Shown here: one piece after another, positions 1-6,220 of the stretch
Position numbering within the stretch: position 1 is the first letter of the stretch
Layout of the letters: the number at the start of each line of letters is the position of its first letter
Source of the DNA: Lachnospiraceae bacterium
GTDB taxonomy: Bacteria > Bacillota > Clostridia > Lachnospirales > Lachnospiraceae
DNA: 6,819 bases
Assembly (NCBI GenBank): GCA_021202575.1
Contig: JAJQCU010000084.1
Coordinates: 1-6,819 of the forward strand
Reading direction: 5' to 3'
The notes under the pieces: model-generated
The model's input: only the letters and a program-made list of their open reading frames with translations
Told to the model about the DNA's origin: nothing
The model's database searches: none
Translations under genes and position numbers: made by a program

Positions 1-143
1 TTCCCATATATCGTTTCCGGCTGAGAGACCGGGAGAATGTGTATAAGGTGAAGAATGTGGAAGAGGCTGTTTCCCGCGTCAGGGAGCGGATGGCGGTGAG
101 GAGTGCTGAGAAGGAAATGAGAGAAAAGCAGCGGCTGGGCTGA
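1..143 (+). CDS. C-terminal fragment of an unrecognised protein
   Basis: Reading in the frame that begins at base 3, there is an open stretch of 46 codons ending in TGA at 141-143; the gene starts to the left of the window. The tail is strongly charged and mostly Arg, Lys and Glu: it opens PIYRFRLRDRENVYKV and ends EMREKQRLG, with a likely amphipathic helix or short coiled coil over the last 25 residues. I see no catalytic motif and do not recognise the family. That it is coding is inferred from the open frame to the window edge and the charged, helix-like composition; a chance open frame of this length is possible. The next gene starts 149 bp downstream, so the two need not be co-transcribed. 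Confidence 0.45.
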   Translation, partial: PIYRFRLRDRENVYKVKNVEEAVSRVRERMAVRSAEKEMREKQRLG

Positions 144-148
144 GAAGG

Positions 149-208
149 CAGAAATCACTTGTGTTTTCCCGGCTTATACAGAAACCACTTGTATTTTCCC
201 AGCGAATA
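149..208 (+). repeat. Two degenerate copies of a 30-bp direct repeat
   Basis: Bases 149-178 and 179-208 are adjacent 30-base units that match at 25 positions; the shared core is CAGAAA-C-ACTTGT-TTTTCCC. They lie in the spacer between the partial gene and the ATPase/nuclease-like gene. The second copy contains TTGTAT (189-194), a possible -35 element for the downstream gene. Only two copies are visible and there is no separate spacer sequence, so this is not a CRISPR array. Origin and function are unknown. Confidence 0.6.
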
Positions 209-217
209 AGATAAGAT
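189..217 (+). promoter_or_regulatory. Possible weak promoter for the ATPase/nuclease-like gene
   Basis: TTGTAT at 189-194 and TAAGAT at 212-217 are separated by 17 bases, the ideal spacing for a sigma-A promoter. The hexamers match the consensus at only 3 and 4 of 6 positions, so this is a tentative call. It would give a leader of roughly 70 bases before the ATG at 293. Confidence 0.25.
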
Positions 218-292
218 GGGCATAAAATCAGGCTTTTGATGATGGAGTGCGCAAGCAGCGGCGGAATCCGCGTGGGAAAAGGGGTGCTGCAT

Positions 293-1975
293 ATGGGAAA
301 AACAATTGGGATCGGCGTACAGGATTTCGGAAAAATCCGAACGAAGGATTATTTTTATATTGACAAGACGGACTTCATCCGCGAGTGGTGGAAAAGCGGC
401 GCGGATGTGACTCTGATCACCCGGCCGAGACGTTTTGGCAAAACCCTGAACATGAGCATGATGCAGCACTTCTGGTCCAACCAGTTCGCGGGAAGAGGGG
501 ATCTGTTTGAAGGGCTGAGTATCTGGAAGGATGAAGCTTATCGAAGCCTTCAGGGGACATATCCGGTGCTTTTTCTGAGCTTTGCCGGCATTAAGGGCAG
601 GAACTATCAGGTGGCCCGGGGAGCTATTATTCAGACAATTCTGGATTTATATGCGAAATATTTTTATCTGACGGAGTCAGACGCACTGAATCCGCAGGAG
701 AAAGAATTCTTTGAGTATATCAGACCGGATATGACGGATGAGGTGGCGGCGGCTTCTCTTCAGAGGCTGGTGCTTTGCCTGAGCCGATATTATGGCAGGA
801 AGGTGATCATTTTACTTGATGAATATGATACGCCCCTTCAGGAAGCGTATGTGTATGGATATTGGAATGATCTGACAGCGTTCACGAGAAGCCTTTTTAA
901 TATGACTTTTAAGACAAATCCGTATCTTGAAAAGGGACTTTTGACAGGAATTACGCGGATCAGCAGGGAATCTATTTTTTCTGACCTGAATAATCTGGAC
1001 GTGATCACCACCACATCTCAAAAATACGAGTCTGCTTTTGGCTTTACGGAGGCGGAGGTGATGGAAGCGCTCCGTGCTTTTGATATGACTGATTCAATGG
1101 AAAAGGTCAGAGAATGGTATGACGGCTTTCATTTTGGGCACAGGACGGATATTTACAATCCCTGGTCCATCACAAAATTTCTGGAAAATAAAAAGACCGG
1201 AACCTATTGGGCCAATACAAGCTCCAACAACCTTGTCAGTAAGCTGATCAGGGAAAGCGGTCCGGAGGTGAAGACCGCGGCGGAGGATTTGCTTTCTGAC
1301 AGATCCATAACATCGGTTCTGGATGAGGAGATTGTATTTGATCAGATGGATGGGAATCCGGAAGCAATCTGGAGTCTGCTTCTTTCATCCGGTTATTTAA
1401 AAACGGTTGAGGTCTCGGAGGAGGAAAATGAGGATACGCTTTATCATCTGGAGCTGACCAATCTGGAGGTTAAAAAGGAATTTCAGCGCATGGTACGGCG
1501 CTGGTTTCATAATCCGGATACCCACTATAATGATTTTATCCGGGCGCTCCTTCTGGGGGACATTGGATATATGAATTTGTATATGAATCAGGTGGCGTTA
1601 CAGACGTTCAGCTTCTTTGACAGTGGAAACCATCCTTCTGAGGAGACGGAACCGGAACGGTTTTATCATGGCTTTGTGCTTGGGCTGATAGTGGATCTAA
1701 AAGGAAGATATCTGATCACGTCCAACCGGGAGAGCGGATTCGGGCGCTATGATGTGGTGCTGGAGCCGTGTAATGAGCAGGATCCGGCAGTCATACTGGA
1801 ATTTAAGGTCCGTGATCCGGGAAGAGAGCGGTCGCTTGAGGATACGGTGAAGGAAGCGCAGAAGCAGATCAGAGACAAAAGATATGCGGAAAGCCTGACA
1901 TCCAGGGGAATATCCGCGGACAGAATTCATTCCTATGGCCTTGCTTTCGAGGGAAAGACAGTGTTGATTGGCTGA
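293..1975 (+). CDS. AAA-ATPase-like protein with C-terminal PD-(D/E)XK nuclease-like domain
   Basis: This is a complete 560-residue protein whose cellular role is not established; the family is usually annotated only as an ATP-binding or AAA-family protein. The N-terminal AAA-ATPase-like domain opens with the family signature IGIGVQDFGKIR, followed by FYIDKTDFI and a Walker A region RPRRFGKT (Lys50). Walker B is VIILLDEYDTP (Asp176, Glu177), and WYDGFHFG near 275-282 is another family hallmark. The C-terminal domain has a PD-(D/E)XK arrangement: GRYD (Asp487), LEFK (Glu503, Lys505) and a later Gln525 in AQKQIRDKRY, with the usual family ending YGLAFEGKTVLIG. The key residues of both domains are present, so it is probably functional. 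ATG 293 is chosen because AAAAGGGG ends 8 bases upstream and family homology begins there; a TTG start at 236 would add 19 unrelated residues. It appears to stand alone, and its base composition is visibly less GC-rich than aspS. Confidence 0.9.
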   Translation: MGKTIGIGVQDFGKIRTKDYFYIDKTDFIREWWKSGADVTLITRPRRFGKTLNMSMMQHFWSNQFAGRGDLFEGLSIWKDEAYRSLQGTYPVLFLSFAGIKGRNYQVARGAIIQTILDLYAKYFYLTESDALNPQEKEFFEYIRPDMTDEVAAASLQRLVLCLSRYYGRKVIILLDEYDTPLQEAYVYGYWNDLTAFTRSLFNMTFKTNPYLEKGLLTGITRISRESIFSDLNNLDVITTTSQKYESAFGFTEAEVMEALRAFDMTDSMEKVREWYDGFHFGHRTDIYNPWSITKFLENKKTGTYWANTSSNNLVSKLIRESGPEVKTAAEDLLSDRSITSVLDEEIVFDQMDGNPEAIWSLLLSSGYLKTVEVSEEENEDTLYHLELTNLEVKKEFQRMVRRWFHNPDTHYNDFIRALLLGDIGYMNLYMNQVALQTFSFFDSGNHPSEETEPERFYHGFVLGLIVDLKGRYLITSNRESGFGRYDVVLEPCNEQDPAVILEFKVRDPGRERSLEDTVKEAQKQIRDKRYAESLTSRGISADRIHSYGLAFEGKTVLIG

Positions 1976-2001
1976 AATATCAAGGACTCAAATATCTCTT
2001 C

Positions 2002-2027
2002 GCGGACCATTGGGGCGGACCGTTGGA
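2002..2027 (+). repeat. Short 13-bp tandem duplication
   Basis: GCGGACCATTGGG (2002-2014) is followed at once by GCGGACCGTTGGA (2015-2027); 11 of 13 positions agree. It lies between the end of the ATPase/nuclease-like gene and the aspS promoter. It may be a local slippage product, and it helps build the weak hairpin described at 2007-2037. Confidence 0.55.
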
Positions 2028-2037
2028 ATGATTTTTT
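2007..2037 (+). terminator. Possible weak terminator after the ATPase/nuclease-like gene
   Basis: CCATTGG (2007-2013) can pair with CCGTTGG (2020-2026) around a 6-base loop, giving a 7-position stem with one T-T mismatch and one G-T pair. Six T residues follow at 2032-2037 after a 5-base gap. The stem is weak and the T-run is offset, so efficiency is doubtful, but nothing better is visible between this gene and the aspS promoter. Confidence 0.3.
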
Positions 2038-2039
2038 GC

Positions 2040-2068
2040 TTGCAATCTGTTTCGCAATGTGATATTCT
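2040..2068 (+). promoter_or_regulatory. Sigma-A-type promoter of the aspS-gatCAB operon
   Basis: TTGCAA at 2040-2045 and TATTCT at 2063-2068 are separated by exactly 17 bases, and the -10 is preceded by TGA, giving an extended -10 (TGn) element. Transcription would begin near 2075, immediately before the AATGC strand that closes the base of the T-box Stem I. This agreement between promoter position and RNA structure supports the call. Confidence 0.7.
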
Positions 2069-2074
2069 GTTGCA

Positions 2075-2345
2075 AGAATGCAGGGAAGGAGACTCCTTTC
2101 AGGGGAAACGACAGGAATACGGCGTCACCGACTGAGAGCGCCGTTTGCGGAAGCTGATATGGGGAACACTCCGGAGCAGACAGTCTGAAAGCATTGCCCC
2201 TGATGGGGGATGGCGTAGGGTTGTACGGCAGCCGTCCGTTATGCGGTTTTGAGGCAGAGCGATCTGTGAATGCGGGTGGTACCGCGGATAAGTATGACTA
2301 TTCGCCCCGGATATGGTTTTTTTTGGCCATGTCCGGGGCTGTTTT
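2075..2345 (+). promoter_or_regulatory. T-box riboswitch leader controlling aspS-gatCAB
   Basis: This untranslated leader senses uncharged tRNA and decides between termination and readthrough. The T-box core GCGGGTGGTACCGCGG lies at 2272-2287. The canonical antiterminator can be drawn completely: helix A1 CGGG (2273-2276) with CCCG (2306-2309), bulge TGGTACC (2277-2283, whose TGGT would pair with the tRNA acceptor end), and helix A2 GCG (2284-2286) with CGC (2303-2305). Its 3' strand overlaps the 5' arm of the terminator at 2304-2345, so the two folds exclude each other. The base of Stem I can be AATGC (2077-2081) with GCATT (2191-2195) and AGAC (2090-2093) with GTCT (2183-2186); a distal hairpin is CGGCG (2120-2124) with CGCCG (2139-2143). 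Further small hairpins occur at 2197-2208 (CCCC/GGGG) and 2225-2235 (ACGG/CCGT). The candidate specifier is GAC at 2179-2181, with GAAC at 2164-2167 as an alternative. The T-box identity is firm; the specifier is not. Confidence 0.92.
2304..2345 (+). terminator. Intrinsic terminator of the T-box leader
   Basis: GCCCCGGATATGG (2304-2316) pairs along all 13 positions, with one G-T wobble, with CCATGTCCGGGGC (2327-2339). The 10-base loop contains eight T residues. The downstream tract is only TGTTTT (2340-2345), short for an intrinsic terminator. Bases 2304-2309 are shared with the antiterminator, which makes this the regulated stop. Confidence 0.85.
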
Positions 2346-2371
2346 GCGAGCATTTCAAAAAGGAGATTATT

Positions 2372-4117
2372 ATGAAAAACTGTTATCGGGACCTGACGCT
2401 GAAGGAAATGACGGAGGACCGCATCGGAGAGAGCCTGCGGGTGGCCGGCTGGGTGGAGAATATCCGCGACCACGGCGGCGTCTCCTTTGTGGATCTGCGG
2501 GATATGTACGGCGTGCTCCAGATCGTCATGAGGGACACCTCCCTTCTGCACGGCCTGCCCAAAGAGATGTGCATTTCCGTGGAGGGCACAGTGGAAAAAA
2601 GAGATGAGGATACCTACAATCCCCGCATCCCCACCGGCACCATCGAGCTGGAAGCCCACAGCGTGGAGGTGCTGGGCCGGGTTTACCGCCCCCTTCCCTT
2701 TGAGATTATGACCTCTAAGGAGACCAGGGAGGATCTGCGCCTGATGTACCGCTATCTGGACTTAAGAAACGCGAAGGTTAGGGACAACATTATTTTCCGC
2801 TCTCAGGTTATCGCCTTTCTGCGGCAGAAAATGACGGAGATGGGCTTTCTGGAGATCCAGACGCCGATTTTGTGCGCGTCCAGTCCGGAGGGAGCCAGGG
2901 ACTTTATTGTGCCCTCCCGCAAATATAAGGGAAAGTTTTACGCCCTGCCCCAGGCGCCCCAGCTGTACAAGCAGCTGCTGATGGCCTCCGGCTTTGACAG
3001 ATATTTTCAGATCGCGCCCTGCTTCCGGGATGAGGACGCCAGAGCGGACCGCTCCCCGGGGGAATTTTACCAGCTGGACTTCGAGATGAGCTTCGCCACC
3101 CAGGAGGATGTGTTCGCGGTGGGAGAGGAGGTCCTTTCCGCCACCTTTGAAAAATTCGCGCCCGAGGGCTATGAGATTACGCCCGCGCCCTATCCGATTA
3201 TCAGCTACAGACAGGCCATGCTGGAGTTTGGCACGGATAAGCCGGATCTGAGGAATCCGCTGCGGATTCTGGATCTGACGGACTTTTTCCAGAAATGTAC
3301 CTTCCGCGCTTTTTTGAAAAAAACAGTCCGCTCCATCACGGTTCACGCGGAAATGAGCAAGGGCTTCCATGAAAAGCTGCTGCAGTTCGCGGTTTCCCTG
3401 GGAATGGGCGGCCTGGGCTATCTGGAGGTGATGGAGGATCTATCCTACAAGGGTCCCATCGACAAATTTATTCCGGGAGAATTAAAAGAAGAGCTGAGGA
3501 CGTTAGCGGGCCTGAAGCCCGGCGACACCATCTTTTTTATCGCGGACAGGGAGGACATGGCCAATTATTATGCCGGCAAAATCCGCAATGAGCTGGGCGA
3601 CAAGCTGGGGCTGACAGAAAAAAGGGCTTTCCGCTTCTGCTATGTCAACGACTTCCCCATATATGAACTGGACCCGGAGTCCAGAAAGATCGGCTTCACC
3701 CACAACCCCTTCTCCATGCCCCAGGGAGGGCTGGAGGCATTGGAAACGAAAAATCCGCTGGAGGTGCTGGCCTATCAGTACGATATTGTGTGCAACGGCG
3801 TGGAGCTGTCCAGTGGCGCGGTGCGCAACCACGACATGCGGATCATGGAGAAGGCCTTTGAGATAGCGGGCTACGACAGGGAGACCCTGAAGACCAAATT
3901 CGGCGCTTTGTATGAGGCCTTTCAGTTCGGCGCGCCGCCCCACGCGGGCATGGCGCCCGGCATCGACCGGATGCTGATGCTGCTGAAGGGGGAGAGCAAT
4001 ATCCGGGAGGTCATTGCCTTCCCGCTCAACAGCTCCGCCCAGGATCTGATGTGCTCCGCCCCCGGCGAGGTGACAGAGCAGCAACTGAGAGAGGTGCATA
4101 TTAAAGTCAGAGATTAG
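2372..4117 (+). CDS. aspS: Aspartyl-tRNA synthetase, bacterial type, probably non-discriminating (Asp/Asn)
   Basis: This 581-residue cytosolic class II synthetase attaches aspartate to tRNA-Asp and, in this setting, probably also to tRNA-Asn. The N-terminal OB-fold anticodon-binding domain spans about 1-130 and carries VAGWVENIRDHGG; the His (H34) is at the position where non-discriminating bacterial AspRS have His. The catalytic core follows: SPEGARDFIVPSR and QAPQ (194-197), motif 2 FRDEDARADR (218-227), and motif 3 GAPPHAGMAPGIDRM (520-534) with its Arg at 533. A bacterial GAD-type insertion lies at roughly 290-415, so this is not the short archaeal form. Motif 3 has APG where most bacterial AspRS have AFG; from memory this is usual for the clostridial subgroup. 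ATG 2372 is chosen because AAAGGAG (2359-2365) lies 6 bases upstream; the open frame back to 2270 runs through the T-box and terminator and is rejected. gatC, gatA and gatB follow. Confidence 0.96.
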   Translation: MKNCYRDLTLKEMTEDRIGESLRVAGWVENIRDHGGVSFVDLRDMYGVLQIVMRDTSLLHGLPKEMCISVEGTVEKRDEDTYNPRIPTGTIELEAHSVEVLGRVYRPLPFEIMTSKETREDLRLMYRYLDLRNAKVRDNIIFRSQVIAFLRQKMTEMGFLEIQTPILCASSPEGARDFIVPSRKYKGKFYALPQAPQLYKQLLMASGFDRYFQIAPCFRDEDARADRSPGEFYQLDFEMSFATQEDVFAVGEEVLSATFEKFAPEGYEITPAPYPIISYRQAMLEFGTDKPDLRNPLRILDLTDFFQKCTFRAFLKKTVRSITVHAEMSKGFHEKLLQFAVSLGMGGLGYLEVMEDLSYKGPIDKFIPGELKEELRTLAGLKPGDTIFFIADREDMANYYAGKIRNELGDKLGLTEKRAFRFCYVNDFPIYELDPESRKIGFTHNPFSMPQGGLEALETKNPLEVLAYQYDIVCNGVELSSGAVRNHDMRIMEKAFEIAGYDRETLKTKFGALYEAFQFGAPPHAGMAPGIDRMLMLLKGESNIREVIAFPLNSSAQDLMCSAPGEVTEQQLREVHIKVRD

Positions 4118-4229
4118 CTTTCGGGAAGAAAAGAAGCGGGGAATGTCATGGAAAGCGGTAAAATGGGCGCTTTTCAAAAGATGTTGCCGTAAGCAGCGGC
4201 AGACGCTGCGAAGGAAGGGAGTGGAATAG
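4118..4229 (+). other. aspS-gatC spacer with two small hairpins
   Basis: This 112-bp gap has no convincing gene or promoter. Two stems can be drawn. GGAAAGCG (4150-... with one G added at 4150, through 4157) pairs with CGCTTTTC (4168-4175) around a 10-base loop with one G-T pair. GCAGCG (4193-4198) pairs with CGCTGC (4204-4209) around a 5-base loop, directly before the gatC ribosome binding site (GGGAG at 4217-4221). Neither has a proper T-run after it, so I read them as possible RNA processing or partial attenuation elements within one operon transcript. Confidence 0.35.
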
Positions 4230-4523
4230 ATGGCAAATGTGATTTCGGATGAAACCATCGAGTATGTCAGCATTCTGGCGAAGCTGGACCTTGATGAGGA
4301 GCAGAAGGAGGCGGCCAAAAGGGACATGAGCCGGATGCTGGATTATATTGATAAATTAAATGAGCTGGACACGGAGGGCGTGGAGCCCATGTCCCATGTG
4401 TTCCCGGTGCAGAATGTGTTCCGGGAGGATGTGGTGACCAACGGGGATGACAGCGAGAGGCTTTTGTCCAATGCACCGGAGGAGCAGGATAACATGTTTG
4501 TGGTGCCGAGGACGTTTGAGTAG
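4230..4523 (+). CDS. gatC: Aspartyl/glutamyl-tRNA(Asn/Gln) amidotransferase subunit C
   Basis: This 97-residue protein is the small subunit of the GatCAB amidotransferase; in the family it wraps around GatA and GatB and holds the complex together. The length is normal. The N-terminal half contains the typical helical region with [17 protein letters not shown], and [18 protein letters not shown] is the usual linker to the extended half. The C-terminus has [22 protein letters not shown], matching the family pattern. The start ATG is preceded by GGGAG (4217-4221) with an 8-base gap. It lies between aspS and gatA on the same strand, as expected for an operon for indirect Asn-tRNA formation. No residue or length anomaly is seen. 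Confidence 0.95.
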   Translation: MANVISDETIEYVSILAKLDLDEEQKEAAKRDMSRMLDYIDKLNELDTEGVEPMSHVFPVQNVFREDVVTNGDDSERLLSNAPEEQDNMFVVPRTFE

Positions 4524-4625
4524 GGGAAAATGCAAAGAGTCGCGGAAAATAATAATTGTTTTGCTCAACAGTTTATATATTTCCCGCTCTGTTTTGCAAA
4601 ATTTCACAGGGAGTGGATTGTGATA
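4524..4625 (+). other. AT-rich gatC-gatA spacer
   Basis: This stretch is clearly more AT-rich than the flanking genes, especially at 4547-4605 (ATAATAATTGTTTTGC and TTTATATATTTCCC). It has no stop codon in the gatA frame, so an ATG at 4530 would add 32 residues that do not resemble GatA. A TATATT at 4576-4581 resembles a -10 element, but no -35 lies at a proper distance, so I do not call a promoter. I see no terminator hairpin. Confidence 0.5.
4608..4613 (+). promoter_or_regulatory. gatA ribosome binding site, compatible with two start codons
   Basis: AGGGAG lies 12 bases before ATG 4626 and 6 bases before an in-frame GTG at 4620. The spacing favours GTG 4620, while ATG is the commoner start codon. 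The choice changes the protein by only two residues (Val-Ile). Confidence 0.5.
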
Positions 4626-6218
4626 ATGGAAAGTAGGAAATCTAAATTATTGGATATGACTGCGATAGAGTTGTCTTGTGCAATTCGTGAAGGCCGGACG
4701 ACTGCTCCGGAAGCGCTCTCGGCGGTCTTTGAGCGGATCGAGGAGAAGGAAGAAGCGTATCACTGCTATATTACAATTGAAAAAGAAAAAGCCATGCGAA
4801 GCGCCGGAGAGGTACAGGCGAAAATTGAGGCCGGGGAGCTGACAGGGCCTTTAGCCGGGGTGCCGGTGGCAATCAAGGACAACCTCTGCACGGAGGGAAC
4901 GCTGACCACCTGTGGCTCCAGAATCCTGGGGAATTTTGTGCCAACCTTCTCCGCGGAGGCGGTGGAGCTGTTGAAAAAAGCGGGGGCGGTGATCATCGGC
5001 AAGACCAACATGGATGAATTCGCCATGGGCTCCACCACAGAGACTTCTTATTTTGGCGTGACCAGAAATCCGGCGGATATCACCCGGGTACCGGGGGGCT
5101 CCTCCGGCGGTTCTGCCGCCGCCGTGGCTGCGGGTGAGTGCTTTTTTGCCCTGGGCTCCGATACCGGCGGCAGCATCCGCCAGCCCGCGGGATACTGCGG
5201 CGTGGTGGGAATGAAGCCCACCTACGGTACTGTTTCCCGGTATGGCCTGGTGGCTTACGGCTCCTCTCTGGACCAGATCGGCCCGCTGACCAGGGATGTG
5301 GCGGACTGCGCCGCGGTGCTGTCCGCGATCGCCTCCCATGACGAGAAGGATTCCACCTCCATGAAGCGGGAGGATACGGATTTTATGTCGGCTCTCGTGA
5401 AGGACGTGAGGGGGATGAAAATCGGCATTCCCCGGGATTATTTTTCAGAAGGGCTGGACGGGCAGGTAAAGGACGCGGTCTTATCCGCAGCGGAGGTTTT
5501 GGAGGCAGAGGGCGCCATTCTGGAGGAGTTTGATTTAAGTCTGGTGGACTACGCCATTCCCGCCTACTATACCATCGCGGCGGCGGAGGCCAGCTCCAAT
5601 CTGGAGCGCTTCGATGGCATCAAGTACGGCTACCGCGCGGCGGGGGAGGGCATGGGCCTCCATGAAATGTACAAAAAAACCCGCTCCGAGGGCTTCGGGG
5701 AGGAGGTCAAGCGCCGGATCATGCTGGGCAGCTTCGTCCTCAGCAGCGGTTATTATGACGCCTATTATCTGAAGGCTCTGAAGGTCAAGGCCATGATCAA
5801 ACAGGCCTTTGACCAGGCGTTTTCCAGATATGATATGATCCTGGGGCCGGTTTCCCCGACCACGGCGCCGAAGCTGGGAGAGAGCCTGTCCGATCCTCTG
5901 AAAATGTATCTGGGCGATATTTACACGATTTCTGTGAATCTGGCGGGGCTGCCGGCCATTAGCCTGCCCTGCGGGAAGGACGGCCAGGGACTGCCCATCG
6001 GCCTGCAGCTGATCGGAGACTGTTTTTCGGAAAAAAAGCTGCTGCAGGCGGCTTACACCTATGAGCAGACAATGAAGAATGCAGAAACGAGCGACATGGG
6101 AAAGAGCATTTTGAACAGGGCAGAAGCGAAGGATGGAAAAAACAGTCAGACCGGGAAAAGCGGAAAACTGACAGACGATAAAACAGGCATTGTGACATCA
6201 GCCGGAAAGGAGGCCTGA
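4626..6218 (+). CDS. gatA: Aspartyl/glutamyl-tRNA(Asn/Gln) amidotransferase subunit A (amidase)
   Basis: This 530-residue amidase subunit hydrolyses glutamine and sends the released ammonia to GatB for tRNA-dependent amidation. The Ser-cisSer-Lys triad is complete and spaced as in characterised GatA: Lys84 in VAIKDN, cis-Ser159 in GGSSGGS, and nucleophile Ser183 in [11 protein letters not shown]. Other family blocks are [38 protein letters not shown] and the C-terminal [12 protein letters not shown] and [10 protein letters not shown]. Family members usually have about 485 residues and end soon after the last helix; here a polar, Lys/Gly/Asp/Ser-rich tail of about 45 residues follows YTYEQ. 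ATG 4626 is used; GTG 4620 is an alternative with better ribosome-binding-site spacing, and ATG 4530 is unlikely. The first 150 or so bases of the gene are more AT-rich than the rest. The stop codon ends 2 bases before the gatB start. Confidence 0.95.
   Translation: MESRKSKLLDMTAIELSCAIREGRTTAPEALSAVFERIEEKEEAYHCYITIEKEKAMRSAGEVQAKIEAGELTGPLAGVPVAIKDNLCTEGTLTTCGSRILGNFVPTFSAEAVELLKKAGAVIIGKTNMDEFAMGSTTETSYFGVTRNPADITRVPGGSSGGSAAAVAAGECFFALGSDTGGSIRQPAGYCGVVGMKPTYGTVSRYGLVAYGSSLDQIGPLTRDVADCAAVLSAIASHDEKDSTSMKREDTDFMSALVKDVRGMKIGIPRDYFSEGLDGQVKDAVLSAAEVLEAEGAILEEFDLSLVDYAIPAYYTIAAAEASSNLERFDGIKYGYRAAGEGMGLHEMYKKTRSEGFGEEVKRRIMLGSFVLSSGYYDAYYLKALKVKAMIKQAFDQAFSRYDMILGPVSPTTAPKLGESLSDPLKMYLGDIYTISVNLAGLPAISLPCGKDGQGLPIGLQLIGDCFSEKKLLQAAYTYEQTMKNAETSDMGKSILNRAEAKDGKNSQTGKSGKLTDDKTGIVTSAGKEA
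6206..6213 (+). promoter_or_regulatory. gatB ribosome binding site inside the 3' end of gatA
   Basis: AAAGGAGG is a near-perfect Shine-Dalgarno sequence, 7 bases before the gatB ATG and contained in the last gatA codons. This indicates tightly linked translation of gatA and gatB. Confidence 0.85.
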
Positions 6219-6220
6219 CC

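Noticed and set aside
149..208. CRISPR array
   Set aside because: There are only two imperfect repeats with no spacer between them and no cas genes.
236..292. TTG 236 (or ATG 239/242) as the start of the ATPase/nuclease-like gene
   Set aside because: Family similarity starts at ATG 293, which has AAAAGGGG at proper spacing.
2270..2371. In-frame N-terminal extension of aspS from an ATG-like start at 2270
   Set aside because: It would translate the T-box core and the terminator hairpin; the residues do not resemble AspRS, and ATG 2372 has an ideal AAAGGAG 6 bases upstream.
2762..3370. Minus-strand open frame inside aspS
   Set aside because: It mirrors the GC-rich aspS codon pattern, carries no family motif, and aspS is certain on the other strand.
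4148..4192. Possible 14-residue leader peptide upstream of gatC
   Set aside because: It has only a poor ribosome binding site, no run of regulatory codons, and is as short as chance would produce.
3503..4327. Long minus-strand open frame opposite aspS and the start of gatC
   Set aside because: It is the antisense shadow of strongly conserved genes, with no recognisable domain.
4556..4581. Internal promoter before gatA
   Set aside because: TATATT is present, but the nearest TTG-type -35 elements lie at the wrong spacing; kept only as a question under the AT-rich island.
4530..4625. ATG 4530 as the gatA start
   Set aside because: The 32 extra residues are Phe/Cys/Asn-rich and unlike any GatA N-terminus, and the spacing to the upstream G-run is too short for a good ribosome binding site.
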